DNA of 64,000 bases from Desulfobacula toluolica Tol2. GTDB taxonomy: Bacteria > Desulfobacterota > Desulfobacteria > Desulfobacterales > Desulfobacteraceae. A model generated the notes under the pieces. That model was not told the origin of the DNA, did not search any database, and saw only the letters and a program-made list of their open reading frames with translations. The stretch is taken from positions 1,810,578-1,874,577 of the forward strand of contig NC_018645.1 in the NCBI RefSeq assembly GCF_000307105.1. Reading direction: 5' to 3'. The position numbers were made by a program, and so were the translations under genes. Of this stretch, positions 9,259 to 17,635 are shown piece after piece. Each line of letters begins with the position of its first letter. The first letter of the stretch is position 1.

Positions 9259-10827
9259 ATGGGTAAGTTACAATCAAAAATCACAACCAGAAGGTGGCGT
9301 CATGAAGACATTCCGGAAATAATAGAATGCAGCAGAGCCACCTACCATGATTATTCAGAAGAGTTCATATATTCTGAACGTCATTATGAAATGCAGTTTG
9401 CCGCTTTTCCCCAGGGACAGTTTGTGGCGGTCTGCAATAAAAAAATAGTCGGATACGCCACCAGCATTATAGTCAGTATTGATGACGACTTCTGGTACGA
9501 TGTGGATGAACTGACCGGGGCTGGTACGTTCAGCACGCATAACCCGGACGGAGACACTCTTTATGGTGCGGATATTGCCGTTCATCCCGATTACCAGCGC
9601 CGGGGTATTGCCATGCTGCTGTACAGCCGGCGGAAAAGCATTCTCAAACGATATAACCTCAAGCAGATGATCGCCTATGGAAGGCTTTCCGGATATCGGA
9701 ATTACGCAGGAAAAATGACGGCTGAGCAATATGTGGAAAAGGTGAAAAAGGGCGAGTTAAAAGATCAGGCCCTGAGTACCCACTTGAAAGTCGGTTATCA
9801 GGTGAAAAAAGTTCAGCTGGACATCACCATCGACCATTCCAGTTTGAATTACTCAACCTTTCTTGTCATGCCCAACCCTGATTATAATCTGGCAAAAAAA
9901 AGAATTTCCTCGGCCGTGTTTCCAAAAATCCAGGCCCGGCGGGTCAGGGTCTGCGCAGCTCAATACCACATGAGGCCCATCCGGTCTTTTGAGGATCTTG
10001 AGCGATCGGTTGAGTTTTTTGTGGATACGGCTGATTCCTATCACTGCCATTTTCTGCTTTTCCCCGAATACTTTACTTATCAGCTTTTAAGTTTTCAGGA
10101 AAAAAAGATGTCCATGAGAGATGCCGCCCTGAAACTTGCCGGTTATACGGATCAGTATATTGATATGTTCAAGCGCTTTGCACGGAAGTATAACATCTAT
10201 ATTATCGGCGGGTCCACCCCGGTATTAAGGGAGGGCAAGTTCTATAACACAGCCCATTTGTTCACCCCGGCCGGAAATGTTCATACCCAGGACAAGCTTC
10301 ACATCACCCCGGCAGAACGTAATGAAGGGGGAATTGAACCAGGCACATCTGTTCGGATTTTCAACACCCCGCTGGCCAGGATTGCGATCCAGGTATGCTA
10401 TGACATTGAATTTCCGGAGGTATCCCGCCTTTTGACCCTGGCAGGCGCTGAAATCATTTTTGTGCCTTATTACACGGAAGAGAAAAAAGCCTACTATCGT
10501 GTACGGCATTGCGCCCAGGCCAGGGCCGTTGAAAATTTTATATATGTTGTGATGACAGGAAGTGTCGGAAATATGCAAACCAGATCAGGTTCCTTTCTGA
10601 ACTACAGCCAGGCCGCCATACTTACTCCCAGCGATTTCTCATTTCCGGAAAAAGGGATAGAGGGAGAGGCAGACCCCAATGTGGAAGCGGTTGTCATATC
10701 CGAACTGGCCTTGTCTTCCCTGTCCCAGCAGCGGCATGTGGCAACGGTCCGGCCCCTTCATGACATGCGCCTGGATCTCTATGATCTGATGTCGAAAGAC
10801 AAAATCAAAATTCTCCGGGTCGAGTAA
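9259..10827 (+). CDS. GNAT acetyltransferase fused to carbon-nitrogen hydrolase
   Basis: A 522-residue two-domain protein. Residues about 8-190 form a GNAT N-acetyltransferase with the acetyl-CoA loop ADIAVHPDYQRRGIAMLL. Residues about 225-510 form a nitrilase-superfamily hydrolase with the Glu-Lys-Cys triad: Glu in LLFPEYFTY, Lys in DKLHITPAER, and nucleophilic Cys in IQVCYDIEFPE. The architecture is a known bacterial fusion, but its physiological substrate is not established; an amide hydrolysis coupled to acyl transfer is conceivable. AAGGAG precedes the ATG by a suitable distance. It appears monocistronic. Confidence 0.9.
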   Translation: MGKLQSKITTRRWRHEDIPEIIECSRATYHDYSEEFIYSERHYEMQFAAFPQGQFVAVCNKKIVGYATSIIVSIDDDFWYDVDELTGAGTFSTHNPDGDTLYGADIAVHPDYQRRGIAMLLYSRRKSILKRYNLKQMIAYGRLSGYRNYAGKMTAEQYVEKVKKGELKDQALSTHLKVGYQVKKVQLDITIDHSSLNYSTFLVMPNPDYNLAKKRISSAVFPKIQARRVRVCAAQYHMRPIRSFEDLERSVEFFVDTADSYHCHFLLFPEYFTYQLLSFQEKKMSMRDAALKLAGYTDQYIDMFKRFARKYNIYIIGGSTPVLREGKFYNTAHLFTPAGNVHTQDKLHITPAERNEGGIEPGTSVRIFNTPLARIAIQVCYDIEFPEVSRLLTLAGAEIIFVPYYTEEKKAYYRVRHCAQARAVENFIYVVMTGSVGNMQTRSGSFLNYSQAAILTPSDFSFPEKGIEGEADPNVEAVVISELALSSLSQQRHVATVRPLHDMRLDLYDLMSKDKIKILRVE

Positions 10828-10957
10828 AAAGGAGCTGGCGCGGTCGGAGCTTTGGTTGTTGTCCCTCCTGTTGAACTATGGTAACTAACAGTTTTCGGGT
10901 ATAGATTCATAAAATTACAATGAAATCAATTCCGGGATATTATAAAAGGGAGTAAAA

Positions 10958-11908
10958 ATGAATTCAAAAACCGTATTTGGCCCTGTGCCATCCAGACGCC
11001 TGGGAAAAAGTGTTGGGATAAACAATATTCCTCCAAAAATATGCACATATTCCTGCGTATACTGCCAGCTGGGCAAAACTCAAAAAATGATTGTGTACAG
11101 GTGTGTTTTTCATGATCCTGACAGGCTGGTGGAAGAGACAAAAACAAAATTAATCAATGCGCAATCCAATAATGAATCCATTGACTATTTAACCATTGTG
11201 TCGGATGGTGAACCCACACTTGATGCAAAATTGGGACTATTAATCGACCGGCTGCGTCCGCTGGGTATTAAAATTGCCGTCATAACCAACTCAAGCCTCC
11301 TGCACAGGATTGACGTTCGACATGACCTGTGCAAGGCAGACTGGGTATCCGTTAAAATTGATACTCTGGATGAAAAGACATGGCGGAAAATAGACCGCCC
11401 CCACAACGGCATTAAATTTGATGTCATGTTAGACGGGATTAGTTCTTTTGCAAAAAAATTTACAGGGCGGCTTGTAACGGAAACCATGCTGATCAAGGGC
11501 CTGAATGACGACAGGCAAAACATCGAAAAAACTGCTGATTTTATTCTGGGCATAGACTGCGCCACAGCATACCTGAGCATTCCAACACGACCGCCTGCAC
11601 AAAAATGGGTAAAGCCTCCCGGAGAACAAGCCTTGAATCAGGCCTACCATGTGTTTGACGACCGGGGGATAAATACTGAATACCTGATTGGATATGAGGG
11701 GAACCAGTTTGCGTTTACCGGGAATATTGAAGACGACATATTAAGCATTACATCGGTTCACCCCATGCGAAAAGATGCGGTTGCCGGGTATTTAAAAAAG
11801 GCGGGCAGTGATTTCTCAGTCATTGAAAAATTATTGGAAGAAAACAAACTTAAGGTTTCTGAATATCAGAACGAACAGTTCTATATCAGGAAGCTGCCTG
11901 TGATCTAA
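10958..11908 (+). CDS. Radical SAM protein (COG0731-like)
   Basis: A 316-residue radical SAM enzyme with the cluster motif CTYSCVYC (C-x3-C-x2-C, about residues 29-36) after the typical VFGPVPSRRLGKSVGI start of this family. The SAM-binding core follows (SDGEPTLD, AVITNSSLL). The C-terminal third has a winged-helix-like segment (HPMRKDAVAGYLKKAG). Related proteins are annotated as wyosine-synthesis-like Fe-S oxidoreductases, but the bacterial members have no proven reaction. It is not a glycyl radical activase: the extra ferredoxin-type Cys clusters of those enzymes are absent. GGGAG precedes the ATG. It ends tail-to-tail, overlapping a small Cys protein by 4 nt. Confidence 0.88.
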   Translation: MNSKTVFGPVPSRRLGKSVGINNIPPKICTYSCVYCQLGKTQKMIVYRCVFHDPDRLVEETKTKLINAQSNNESIDYLTIVSDGEPTLDAKLGLLIDRLRPLGIKIAVITNSSLLHRIDVRHDLCKADWVSVKIDTLDEKTWRKIDRPHNGIKFDVMLDGISSFAKKFTGRLVTETMLIKGLNDDRQNIEKTADFILGIDCATAYLSIPTRPPAQKWVKPPGEQALNQAYHVFDDRGINTEYLIGYEGNQFAFTGNIEDDILSITSVHPMRKDAVAGYLKKAGSDFSVIEKLLEENKLKVSEYQNEQFYIRKLPVI

Positions 11909-12090
11909 CTTTCGTAGGAAGATCGCTGGGATGAGATTCCCCGTGCCAGTTTTGTCTGGATTTCATCCAGGATAAGGCAGCCGTCATGGCATTTTGGAAG
12001 CGATGATTTTTTGTCGCAGGTAAGGCACGGGCTTTTGGTCAAATATCCGATTTCAAAATCAAATTTGTCTCTTTTAATAATATTTTCCAT
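11905..12090 (-). CDS. Small four-cysteine protein of unknown function
   Basis: A 61-residue protein with SPCLTCDKKSSLPKC and HDGCLILDEIQ, giving four cysteines (C-x2-C, then C-x3-C) suited to bind a metal or Fe-S cluster. No family is recognised. Its stop overlaps the convergent radical SAM gene stop by four bases. The ribosome binding site is weak. The compact Cys pattern and the surrounding 260 bp free of other genes make it more likely real than a shadow, but this is an inference. Confidence 0.5.
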   Translation of the reverse strand: MENIIKRDKFDFEIGYLTKSPCLTCDKKSSLPKCHDGCLILDEIQTKLARGISSQRSSYES

Positions 12091-12260
12091 AACTTATTTC
12101 TTTTGTTTAAAATGAAGCTTACCTATATCAATTATCTGAAGAGTCGTCAATAATCGGAGTTTTTTTATTTTTGATACAGCGTATTTTATGTTGAAAAACA
12201 ACCCGGCCAATCTTGTTGCTCAAACCTGAAAAGTCATGGCCTGTTTGCTTGCTTCGTCTC

Positions 12261-12288
12261 TTGACACTTGATTAACCAATACTATATT
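12261..12288 (+). promoter_or_regulatory. Sigma-70-type promoter of the moxR-bat operon
   Basis: TTGACA at 12261-12266 and TATATT at 12283-12288 with 16 bp spacing, about 60 nt upstream of the MoxR start. Both boxes are near consensus. The rest of 12091-12350 shows no gene. Confidence 0.6.
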
Positions 12289-12350
12289 AGATGAATTCAT
12301 TGTTAAGAAACAGGGCTTGATATGGTTTATGATGTTAAACTTTAAATGAT

Positions 12351-13343
12351 ATGGGCAAAATAAGGATTATGGAAGAGATCAAAGAATCAATAGAGAAAAG
12401 TCATCTGTTAATCAGCAGTATCCGGAACGAAATCTCAAAACAACTCGTGGGCCAGGAAAAGCTGGTGGACAGTCTTTTGACCGGGCTTTTAACAGGAGGG
12501 CATGTGCTGATCGAGGGTGTCCCGGGACTGGCTAAAACCAGTGCTGTAAAGGCTCTGGCTTCTGTTGTGCAGGCGCAGTTCAAACGCATCCAGTTTACAC
12601 CGGATCTTCTTCCGGCGGATTTGACCGGAACTGAAATATATCGCCCTAAAACCGCTGATTTTGTGACGAGAAAAGGGCCTTTGTTTAACAATATCATTCT
12701 GGCAGATGAAATTAACCGGGCACCTTCCAAGGTTCAATCCGCACTCCTTGAAGCCATGGAGGAAAAACAGGTTACCATTGGAGATCAAACTTTTGTGCTG
12801 CCGTCCCCTTTCCTGGTTCTGGCCACCCAGAATCCCATTGAACAGGAAGGAACCTATCCGCTGCCTGAAGCCCAGGTGGACCGGTTTATGCTGAAAGTCT
12901 GCATTGACTACCCTGACAAGGCCCAGGAACTGGAGATCCTTAAAAAGAACAGTTTTCAAAAGACAGATACCGTCAATCCGGTCATCAGTTGTGACCAGCT
13001 TGCCGCCATGGGAGAGTTGATTGACCATATCTATGTGGATGAAAAACTCAAAGAGTATATCGTTGACCTGGTGTTTGCCACCCGTCAGCCCGAAAAATAC
13101 GGGATGGACATGGCCGAGTATATCGAGTTCGGTGCATCTCCCAGAGCCACTATCTTTCTTGCAAAAGCCGCCCGCGTGAATGCATTTCTGTCTGGCAGGG
13201 CCTATGTTACACCCCAGGATATCAAGCTTGTGGGGCCGGATGTGTTAAGGCACAGAATTATCTTGAGCTTTGAGGCTGAAGCTGAAGATATCTCGTGCGA
13301 AGATATAATCCAAACGCTTTTTGATTCGGTTGAGGTGCCTTGA
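12351..13343 (+). CDS. moxR: MoxR-family AAA+ ATPase
   Basis: A 330-residue MoxR ATPase, a chaperone-like AAA+ protein that acts with von Willebrand A proteins. Walker A is GVPGLAKTS (about residues 49-57) and Walker B is IILADEINRAP. The sensor region ATQNPIEQEGTYPLPEAQVDRF is diagnostic for MoxR. It is the first gene of a six-gene operon with DUF58, BatA, BatB/C and BatD/E homologues, the classic partner set. The start is uncertain: ATG 12351 has no clear ribosome binding site, and the in-frame ATG at 12369 has AAGGA very close to it. Confidence 0.93.
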   Translation: MGKIRIMEEIKESIEKSHLLISSIRNEISKQLVGQEKLVDSLLTGLLTGGHVLIEGVPGLAKTSAVKALASVVQAQFKRIQFTPDLLPADLTGTEIYRPKTADFVTRKGPLFNNIILADEINRAPSKVQSALLEAMEEKQVTIGDQTFVLPSPFLVLATQNPIEQEGTYPLPEAQVDRFMLKVCIDYPDKAQELEILKKNSFQKTDTVNPVISCDQLAAMGELIDHIYVDEKLKEYIVDLVFATRQPEKYGMDMAEYIEFGASPRATIFLAKAARVNAFLSGRAYVTPQDIKLVGPDVLRHRIILSFEAEAEDISCEDIIQTLFDSVEVP

Positions 13344-13361
13344 TTTGAGGATGCGCATCAG

Positions 13362-14240
13362 ATGATTCCCGCACATATTATTAAAAAAATAAAACGAATC
13401 CACATCAAATCCAGCCGCACGGTGAACAGCATCATGGCAGGGCAGTATAAATCCGTGTTCAGGGGTTCGGGCATTGAGTTTGAAGAAGTCAGGGAGTATT
13501 GCCCGGGCGATGATGTTAAAACCATTGACTGGAAGGTTTCGGCACGGCTTGGCAAGCCCTTTGTCAAACTTTACAAGGAAGAGCGCGAAAGCATTGTCAT
13601 GCTGCTCATCGACATGAGTGCCTCGTTAAAGTTCGGGACTTTTTTCGGGCCGAAACTTGAGAGGGCCGCAGAGGTGGCATCGGTGCTTGCGTTTAATGCC
13701 GTTAAAAATAATGATAAAGTTGGAGTGATTTTTTTTACTGACCGGGTTGAAAAATATATACCGCCTAAAAAAGGGTCCGGCCATATCTGGAGGGTGATCA
13801 AGGAGATTTTCACGTTTTCGCCACAGGGAAAAGGCACCGACATATCGGAAGCCCTGGATTTTCTGGCGAAAATATCCAAGAAAAGATCTTTTGTGTTTGT
13901 TTTGTCGGATTTTCTGGATGACGGTTACCTGAAAAGTCTGAGAACCGTCAGGCAACGTCATGAGGTGATCGGGGTTATGATTTATGATCAAGGGGCGTTT
14001 GAACTTCCGTTTAAAGGCATTGTAACTCTGTCGGATTTTGAAACCGACGGAGAAATGGTATTTGATGCATTTGATACACATACCCGGAAGAAATTTTTTA
14101 CTGCAAAACAGGCGAATCACAAAAAAACCTTGACCCTTTTTTCCAAGGCCCAAAGTGATGTGATTGAACTTGAAACCGCAGCTTCAGTATCAGATACCTT
14201 GTCCCGGTATTTTAGGTTAAGGGAAAGGAGACTGCTGTAA
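13362..14240 (+). CDS. DUF58 domain protein (MoxR-associated)
   Basis: A 292-residue cytoplasmic DUF58 protein with the hallmark YKSVFRGSGIEFEEVREY and PGDDVKTIDWKVSARL segments. A von Willebrand A-like fold follows, with a MIDAS-type DMSAS motif (about residue 86) after VMLLI. Such proteins are usual partners of MoxR and may deliver or recruit substrates for the ATPase; the molecular role is not known. It lies 18 bp after moxR and directly abuts the next gene (stop then ATG). Confidence 0.9.
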   Translation: MIPAHIIKKIKRIHIKSSRTVNSIMAGQYKSVFRGSGIEFEEVREYCPGDDVKTIDWKVSARLGKPFVKLYKEERESIVMLLIDMSASLKFGTFFGPKLERAAEVASVLAFNAVKNNDKVGVIFFTDRVEKYIPPKKGSGHIWRVIKEIFTFSPQGKGTDISEALDFLAKISKKRSFVFVLSDFLDDGYLKSLRTVRQRHEVIGVMIYDQGAFELPFKGIVTLSDFETDGEMVFDAFDTHTRKKFFTAKQANHKKTLTLFSKAQSDVIELETAASVSDTLSRYFRLRERRLL

Positions 14241-14819
14241 ATGAAGGATATCCATGGCATAAGGCCTCCTGTTCAAGTCGGTTTTGACCCAATTCTTTTT
14301 AAAATTATCTTGATGGTGTCGGCTGCCGTTCTTGTGGCTGCCCTGGTATTTTTTCTGGTCAAAAAATTTTGGAAAAGAAAAAAACATTCCAAAGACCAAA
14401 AAGCCCTTCCTCAGCCTTTGGCACCCTATGAAGCAGCCGCAAAAGCGCTGGATCTTTTGTTTCAAAGGCAAATGGATGATCCCAGAGCTTTTTATTTTGA
14501 TCTGACGATTGTTCTGCGGCAATATATAGGTCGTTCTTTTGGTATCAACGCCATTGAAATGACATCCCAGGAGTTTATTCGCAGCTTAAAGACCCTTGAT
14601 CTTGATAAAGGTATAAAAAAAGAGATGGCAGAGTTTCAGAACATATCCGATCCTTTTAAATATGCAGGTGTTGTGCCACAAAAAGACCGGGTGAAAAAAG
14701 ATCTTCTGTTGATCAAAGCTATCATAGATCAAATAGAAAAAGACCTGACCAAACAAGCCGAACTGCTATCGGAAAAACAAGCAGAAAAACAAGCAGAAAA
14801 ACAAAAGGAGAGAGCATAA
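14241..14819 (+). CDS. DUF4381-like single-pass membrane protein of the bat operon
   Basis: A 192-residue protein with one membrane segment (about residues 24-43, IILMVSAAVLVAALVFFLV) followed by a basic cytoplasmic stretch (KKFWKRKKH) and a helical domain (AAKALDLLFQRQMDDPRAFY..). Position and topology fit DUF4381, found between the DUF58 and BatA genes of many MoxR operons. The C-terminus ends in a short EKQAEKQAEKQ repeat. Its start codon immediately follows the upstream stop, and its last base overlaps the batA start. Role unknown. Confidence 0.75.
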   Translation: MKDIHGIRPPVQVGFDPILFKIILMVSAAVLVAALVFFLVKKFWKRKKHSKDQKALPQPLAPYEAAAKALDLLFQRQMDDPRAFYFDLTIVLRQYIGRSFGINAIEMTSQEFIRSLKTLDLDKGIKKEMAEFQNISDPFKYAGVVPQKDRVKKDLLLIKAIIDQIEKDLTKQAELLSEKQAEKQAEKQKERA

Positions 14820-15814
14820 TGTTCAGATTTGCCTCGCCGCTTTTTTTGTGTCTGCTTTTGGTGGTGGCTGTTGTCCTTTTTTTGAAATATAGAAAGAAAA
14901 ATGCCAACCATATCAGGGTGTCGTCCCTGGATGGTGTTCACACGCTTCCCAGGTCTTTTATGGTAAGGCTTTCAAGCATTATGCCGCTTTTGAAAATCGC
15001 GGCCCTGGTGTTGTTGATACTTGCTCTTGCCAGGCCCCAGTGGGGGGATAAAAAAGTAAACGTGACCACTCAAGGCGTTAATATTATCCTGGCCCTTGAC
15101 CTTTCCGAATCCATGCAGGCCCTTGATTTTAAAAAGAACAAAAAGATTGTGACCCGGCTTGAGGCGGTAAAAGGGGTTGTGCGCGATTTTGTCCTCAAAC
15201 GTGAAGGGGATCGCATCGGCATGGTGGTTTTCGGGTCAAATGCTTTTACCCAGCTTCCTTTGACTCGTGATTATAACACCATTGCCTTTATTCTGGACCG
15301 GTTGAATATCGGGGCAGCAGGGCCCATGACCGCCATCGGGGATGCCATCGGTATTTCCTTAAAGCGGCTGGAAGATATTCAAAGCAAATCCAATATTATT
15401 ATTCTGCTCACAGACGGGAAAAGCAATTCAGGTGAACTTTCCTGGCAGGATGCAACACGGATTGCCGCCCAGAGAAAGGTGAAAATCTATACCATCGGGG
15501 TTGGCACAAAAGGGGAAGCTCCGTTTCTTGTGGACGGCATGTTCGGCAAACGGTATGTATACCAGAAAGTGGATGTGGACCTGGATGCCTTGAAAACGAT
15601 TGCCGAACAAACTTCGGGCAGCTTTTTTGAGGCGGGGGACTTAACCGCTCTTGAGCAAATATACGAAATGATCAACACCCTTGAAAAAACAAAGGTGGAC
15701 GTTGAAAAATGGGTGGAGTATAAGGAGTTGTATCAGGGTCTGCTGGCAACCGGTTTGATCCTGCTTCTCATTTATATTATACTGGCCAACACACGATTTT
15801 TAAGGATACCGTAA
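14819..15814 (+). CDS. batA: BatA-like von Willebrand factor A membrane protein
   Basis: A 331-residue inner-membrane protein: N-terminal hydrophobic helix, a second helix around residues 50-72 (MPLLKIAALVLLILALARP), a VWA domain from about residue 85 with an intact MIDAS motif (DLSESM, D-x-S-x-S), and a C-terminal helix (GLLATGLILLLIYIILAN). The RPQWGDKKVNVTTQGVNI segment before the MIDAS is typical for BatA. It probably forms a metal-dependent complex with the next VWA protein under control of MoxR. In Bacteroides the bat genes support aerotolerance; here the role is inferred from synteny. Confidence 0.88.
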   Translation: MFRFASPLFLCLLLVVAVVLFLKYRKKNANHIRVSSLDGVHTLPRSFMVRLSSIMPLLKIAALVLLILALARPQWGDKKVNVTTQGVNIILALDLSESMQALDFKKNKKIVTRLEAVKGVVRDFVLKREGDRIGMVVFGSNAFTQLPLTRDYNTIAFILDRLNIGAAGPMTAIGDAIGISLKRLEDIQSKSNIIILLTDGKSNSGELSWQDATRIAAQRKVKIYTIGVGTKGEAPFLVDGMFGKRYVYQKVDVDLDALKTIAEQTSGSFFEAGDLTALEQIYEMINTLEKTKVDVEKWVEYKELYQGLLATGLILLLIYIILANTRFLRIP

Positions 15815-17635
15815 ATGAAATTTGCCCATCCCTATTTGTTGAATTTATTATGGACACTGATCCCGGTGTTCGGCATCATGGTGTACGGCATTTTGAAACG
15901 AAAAAAAATATTGTCCGAATTTGCCGGGGCAAACATGTTTTCTTCCATTATTCCCGGATTTGATCCTAAAAGGCGGTGGATAAAGGCGGTTTTAATCCTC
16001 CTGGCTTCAGGGTTTGCCATCGTTGCTCTGGCAGGTCCGCAATTGGGATACAGGTGGGAGAAAACAACGCAAAAAGGTGTGGATATCATTATCGCCCTTG
16101 ACTGTTCAAAAAGCATGCTGGCCCAGGATATCAAGCCCAACCGTCTTGAGCGTGCAAAAAGAGAGATTGTTGATTTGCTGCGCATGATGAAATCCGACAG
16201 GGCAGGGCTTGTTGCCTTTTCCGGCAGGGCCATTCTTCAATGCCCGTTAACCCTTGACCATGAGGCGTTTAATGTTTTTTTAAAAGTGCTTGAGCCGGGT
16301 TTTTTGCCGGTGGGCGGGACCAATCTTGATGCGGCAGTCACGACAAGCTACAGTGGGTTTGAAAAAGAGTCTGATACTGAAAAAGCCATTATCATTATTA
16401 CGGATGGCGAAAACACGTCCGGGGATGTGGAAGAAACTGCCAAAGAGATGCTCAAGCAGGGAATCAAGATTTTTTGTATTGGTGTGGGGGATCTTCAAGG
16501 CGCTCCCATACCCGATGAAAACGGCGGGTTTAAAAAAGATGCATCCGGCAATATTGTTTTATCCAGGGTGGATGAACAAGGTCTGGAAAAACTGGCCGCC
16601 ATGACAGGCGGCGCTTATGTCAGGTCTGTGGCAGGGGATATGGATCTTGATGTGATTTATAAGGATAAAATCCTTGGCACCATGGAACGAAAAACCCTGA
16701 CATCAGGTAAGAAAAAAGTCTGGGAGAACCGTTATCAATGGTTTCTTTTTCCCTGCCTTGTGTTATTGTTGATGGAATTTGTGTTGTCGTCAAAACGCAA
16801 ATCACACCGATGGTTTGTAGTGATTGTCGCATTCAGCTTAAGTCTTTTTTCAGCCCAGACTGTTCCGGTTTATGCCAAAACGGTTTCTTCCAGTGTCAAG
16901 CAGGGAATACAAGCCTATGAAGAGCAGAAGTATGAACAGGCCAAAAAACACTTTATTGACGCCCAGCTTGAACGTCCTGATAATGAAACGCTTTATTATA
17001 ATATTGGCGCGGCAGCTTATATGAACAAAGAATATGAACATGCTTTGAAAAACTTTACTGAGGCGGCCAGATCAGAAGACGTCAACCTGCGCCATAATGC
17101 CCAATATAATCTTGCCAACACACAATATCAGATGGGAAATTTTAACGAGGCCATCAAGGGATATGAAGCTGTTTTAAAGAAATTCCCGGATGATAATGAC
17201 GCAAAAGAAAACCTTGCGCTTGCAAAACAAAAAAAACAAGAACAGGAACAGCAAAAATCAAACCCTGATAAAGATGGGGACGATAAAAATAAGGACAAGC
17301 AAAATAATCAGGACAAGCAAAATACAGAAGGCCTGGATAAAAATCAGGAACAGGAGAAAAACCAAAATCAGAATCAGAATAAAAATCAGAATCAGCAGCA
17401 GGACAAACCATCATCTGAACATCAGCAGGGCGATAATCCCGGAGAAACACCGTCCCAGGCGCAAGACAAAAAGACTCAACAGGCAAAGGGGAATGAAACA
17501 GCCGCTTCTGAAGATAACCAGCAGCAAAAACAGGCAGACCAGGCAATGGAAAACATGCTCAACCGGCTTGAAGACAAACCTGGCAGTGCAATGATGCCTG
17601 TGATAGAGGAGCGACATATTGAAAAAGACTGGTAA
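15815..17635 (+). CDS. batB: BatB-BatC fusion: VWA membrane protein with TPR and Q/N/K-rich tail
   Basis: A 606-residue protein. The first 330 residues are BatB-like: two N-terminal membrane helices, a VWA domain with intact MIDAS (DCSKSM), then another helix near residue 310. A second hydrophobic helix (about 330-345) precedes TPR repeats (about 355-470: QGIQAYEEQKYEQAKKHF, LYYNIGAAAYMNKEYEHALKNF, AQYNLANTQYQMGNFNEAI), matching BatC. The last 130 residues are low-complexity, rich in Gln, Asn, Lys and Asp. In Bacteroides batB and batC are separate genes, so this is a fusion. Start codon directly follows batA. Confidence 0.87.
   Translation: MKFAHPYLLNLLWTLIPVFGIMVYGILKRKKILSEFAGANMFSSIIPGFDPKRRWIKAVLILLASGFAIVALAGPQLGYRWEKTTQKGVDIIIALDCSKSMLAQDIKPNRLERAKREIVDLLRMMKSDRAGLVAFSGRAILQCPLTLDHEAFNVFLKVLEPGFLPVGGTNLDAAVTTSYSGFEKESDTEKAIIIITDGENTSGDVEETAKEMLKQGIKIFCIGVGDLQGAPIPDENGGFKKDASGNIVLSRVDEQGLEKLAAMTGGAYVRSVAGDMDLDVIYKDKILGTMERKTLTSGKKKVWENRYQWFLFPCLVLLLMEFVLSSKRKSHRWFVVIVAFSLSLFSAQTVPVYAKTVSSSVKQGIQAYEEQKYEQAKKHFIDAQLERPDNETLYYNIGAAAYMNKEYEHALKNFTEAARSEDVNLRHNAQYNLANTQYQMGNFNEAIKGYEAVLKKFPDDNDAKENLALAKQKKQEQEQQKSNPDKDGDDKNKDKQNNQDKQNTEGLDKNQEQEKNQNQNQNKNQNQQQDKPSSEHQQGDNPGETPSQAQDKKTQQAKGNETAASEDNQQQKQADQAMENMLNRLEDKPGSAMMPVIEERHIEKDW

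Noticed and set aside
10958-11908. Radical SAM protein as activase for the glycyl radical enzyme
   Set aside because: Its motif order and start fit COG0731 proteins, and it lacks the ferredoxin-type Cys insert of activases of this class.
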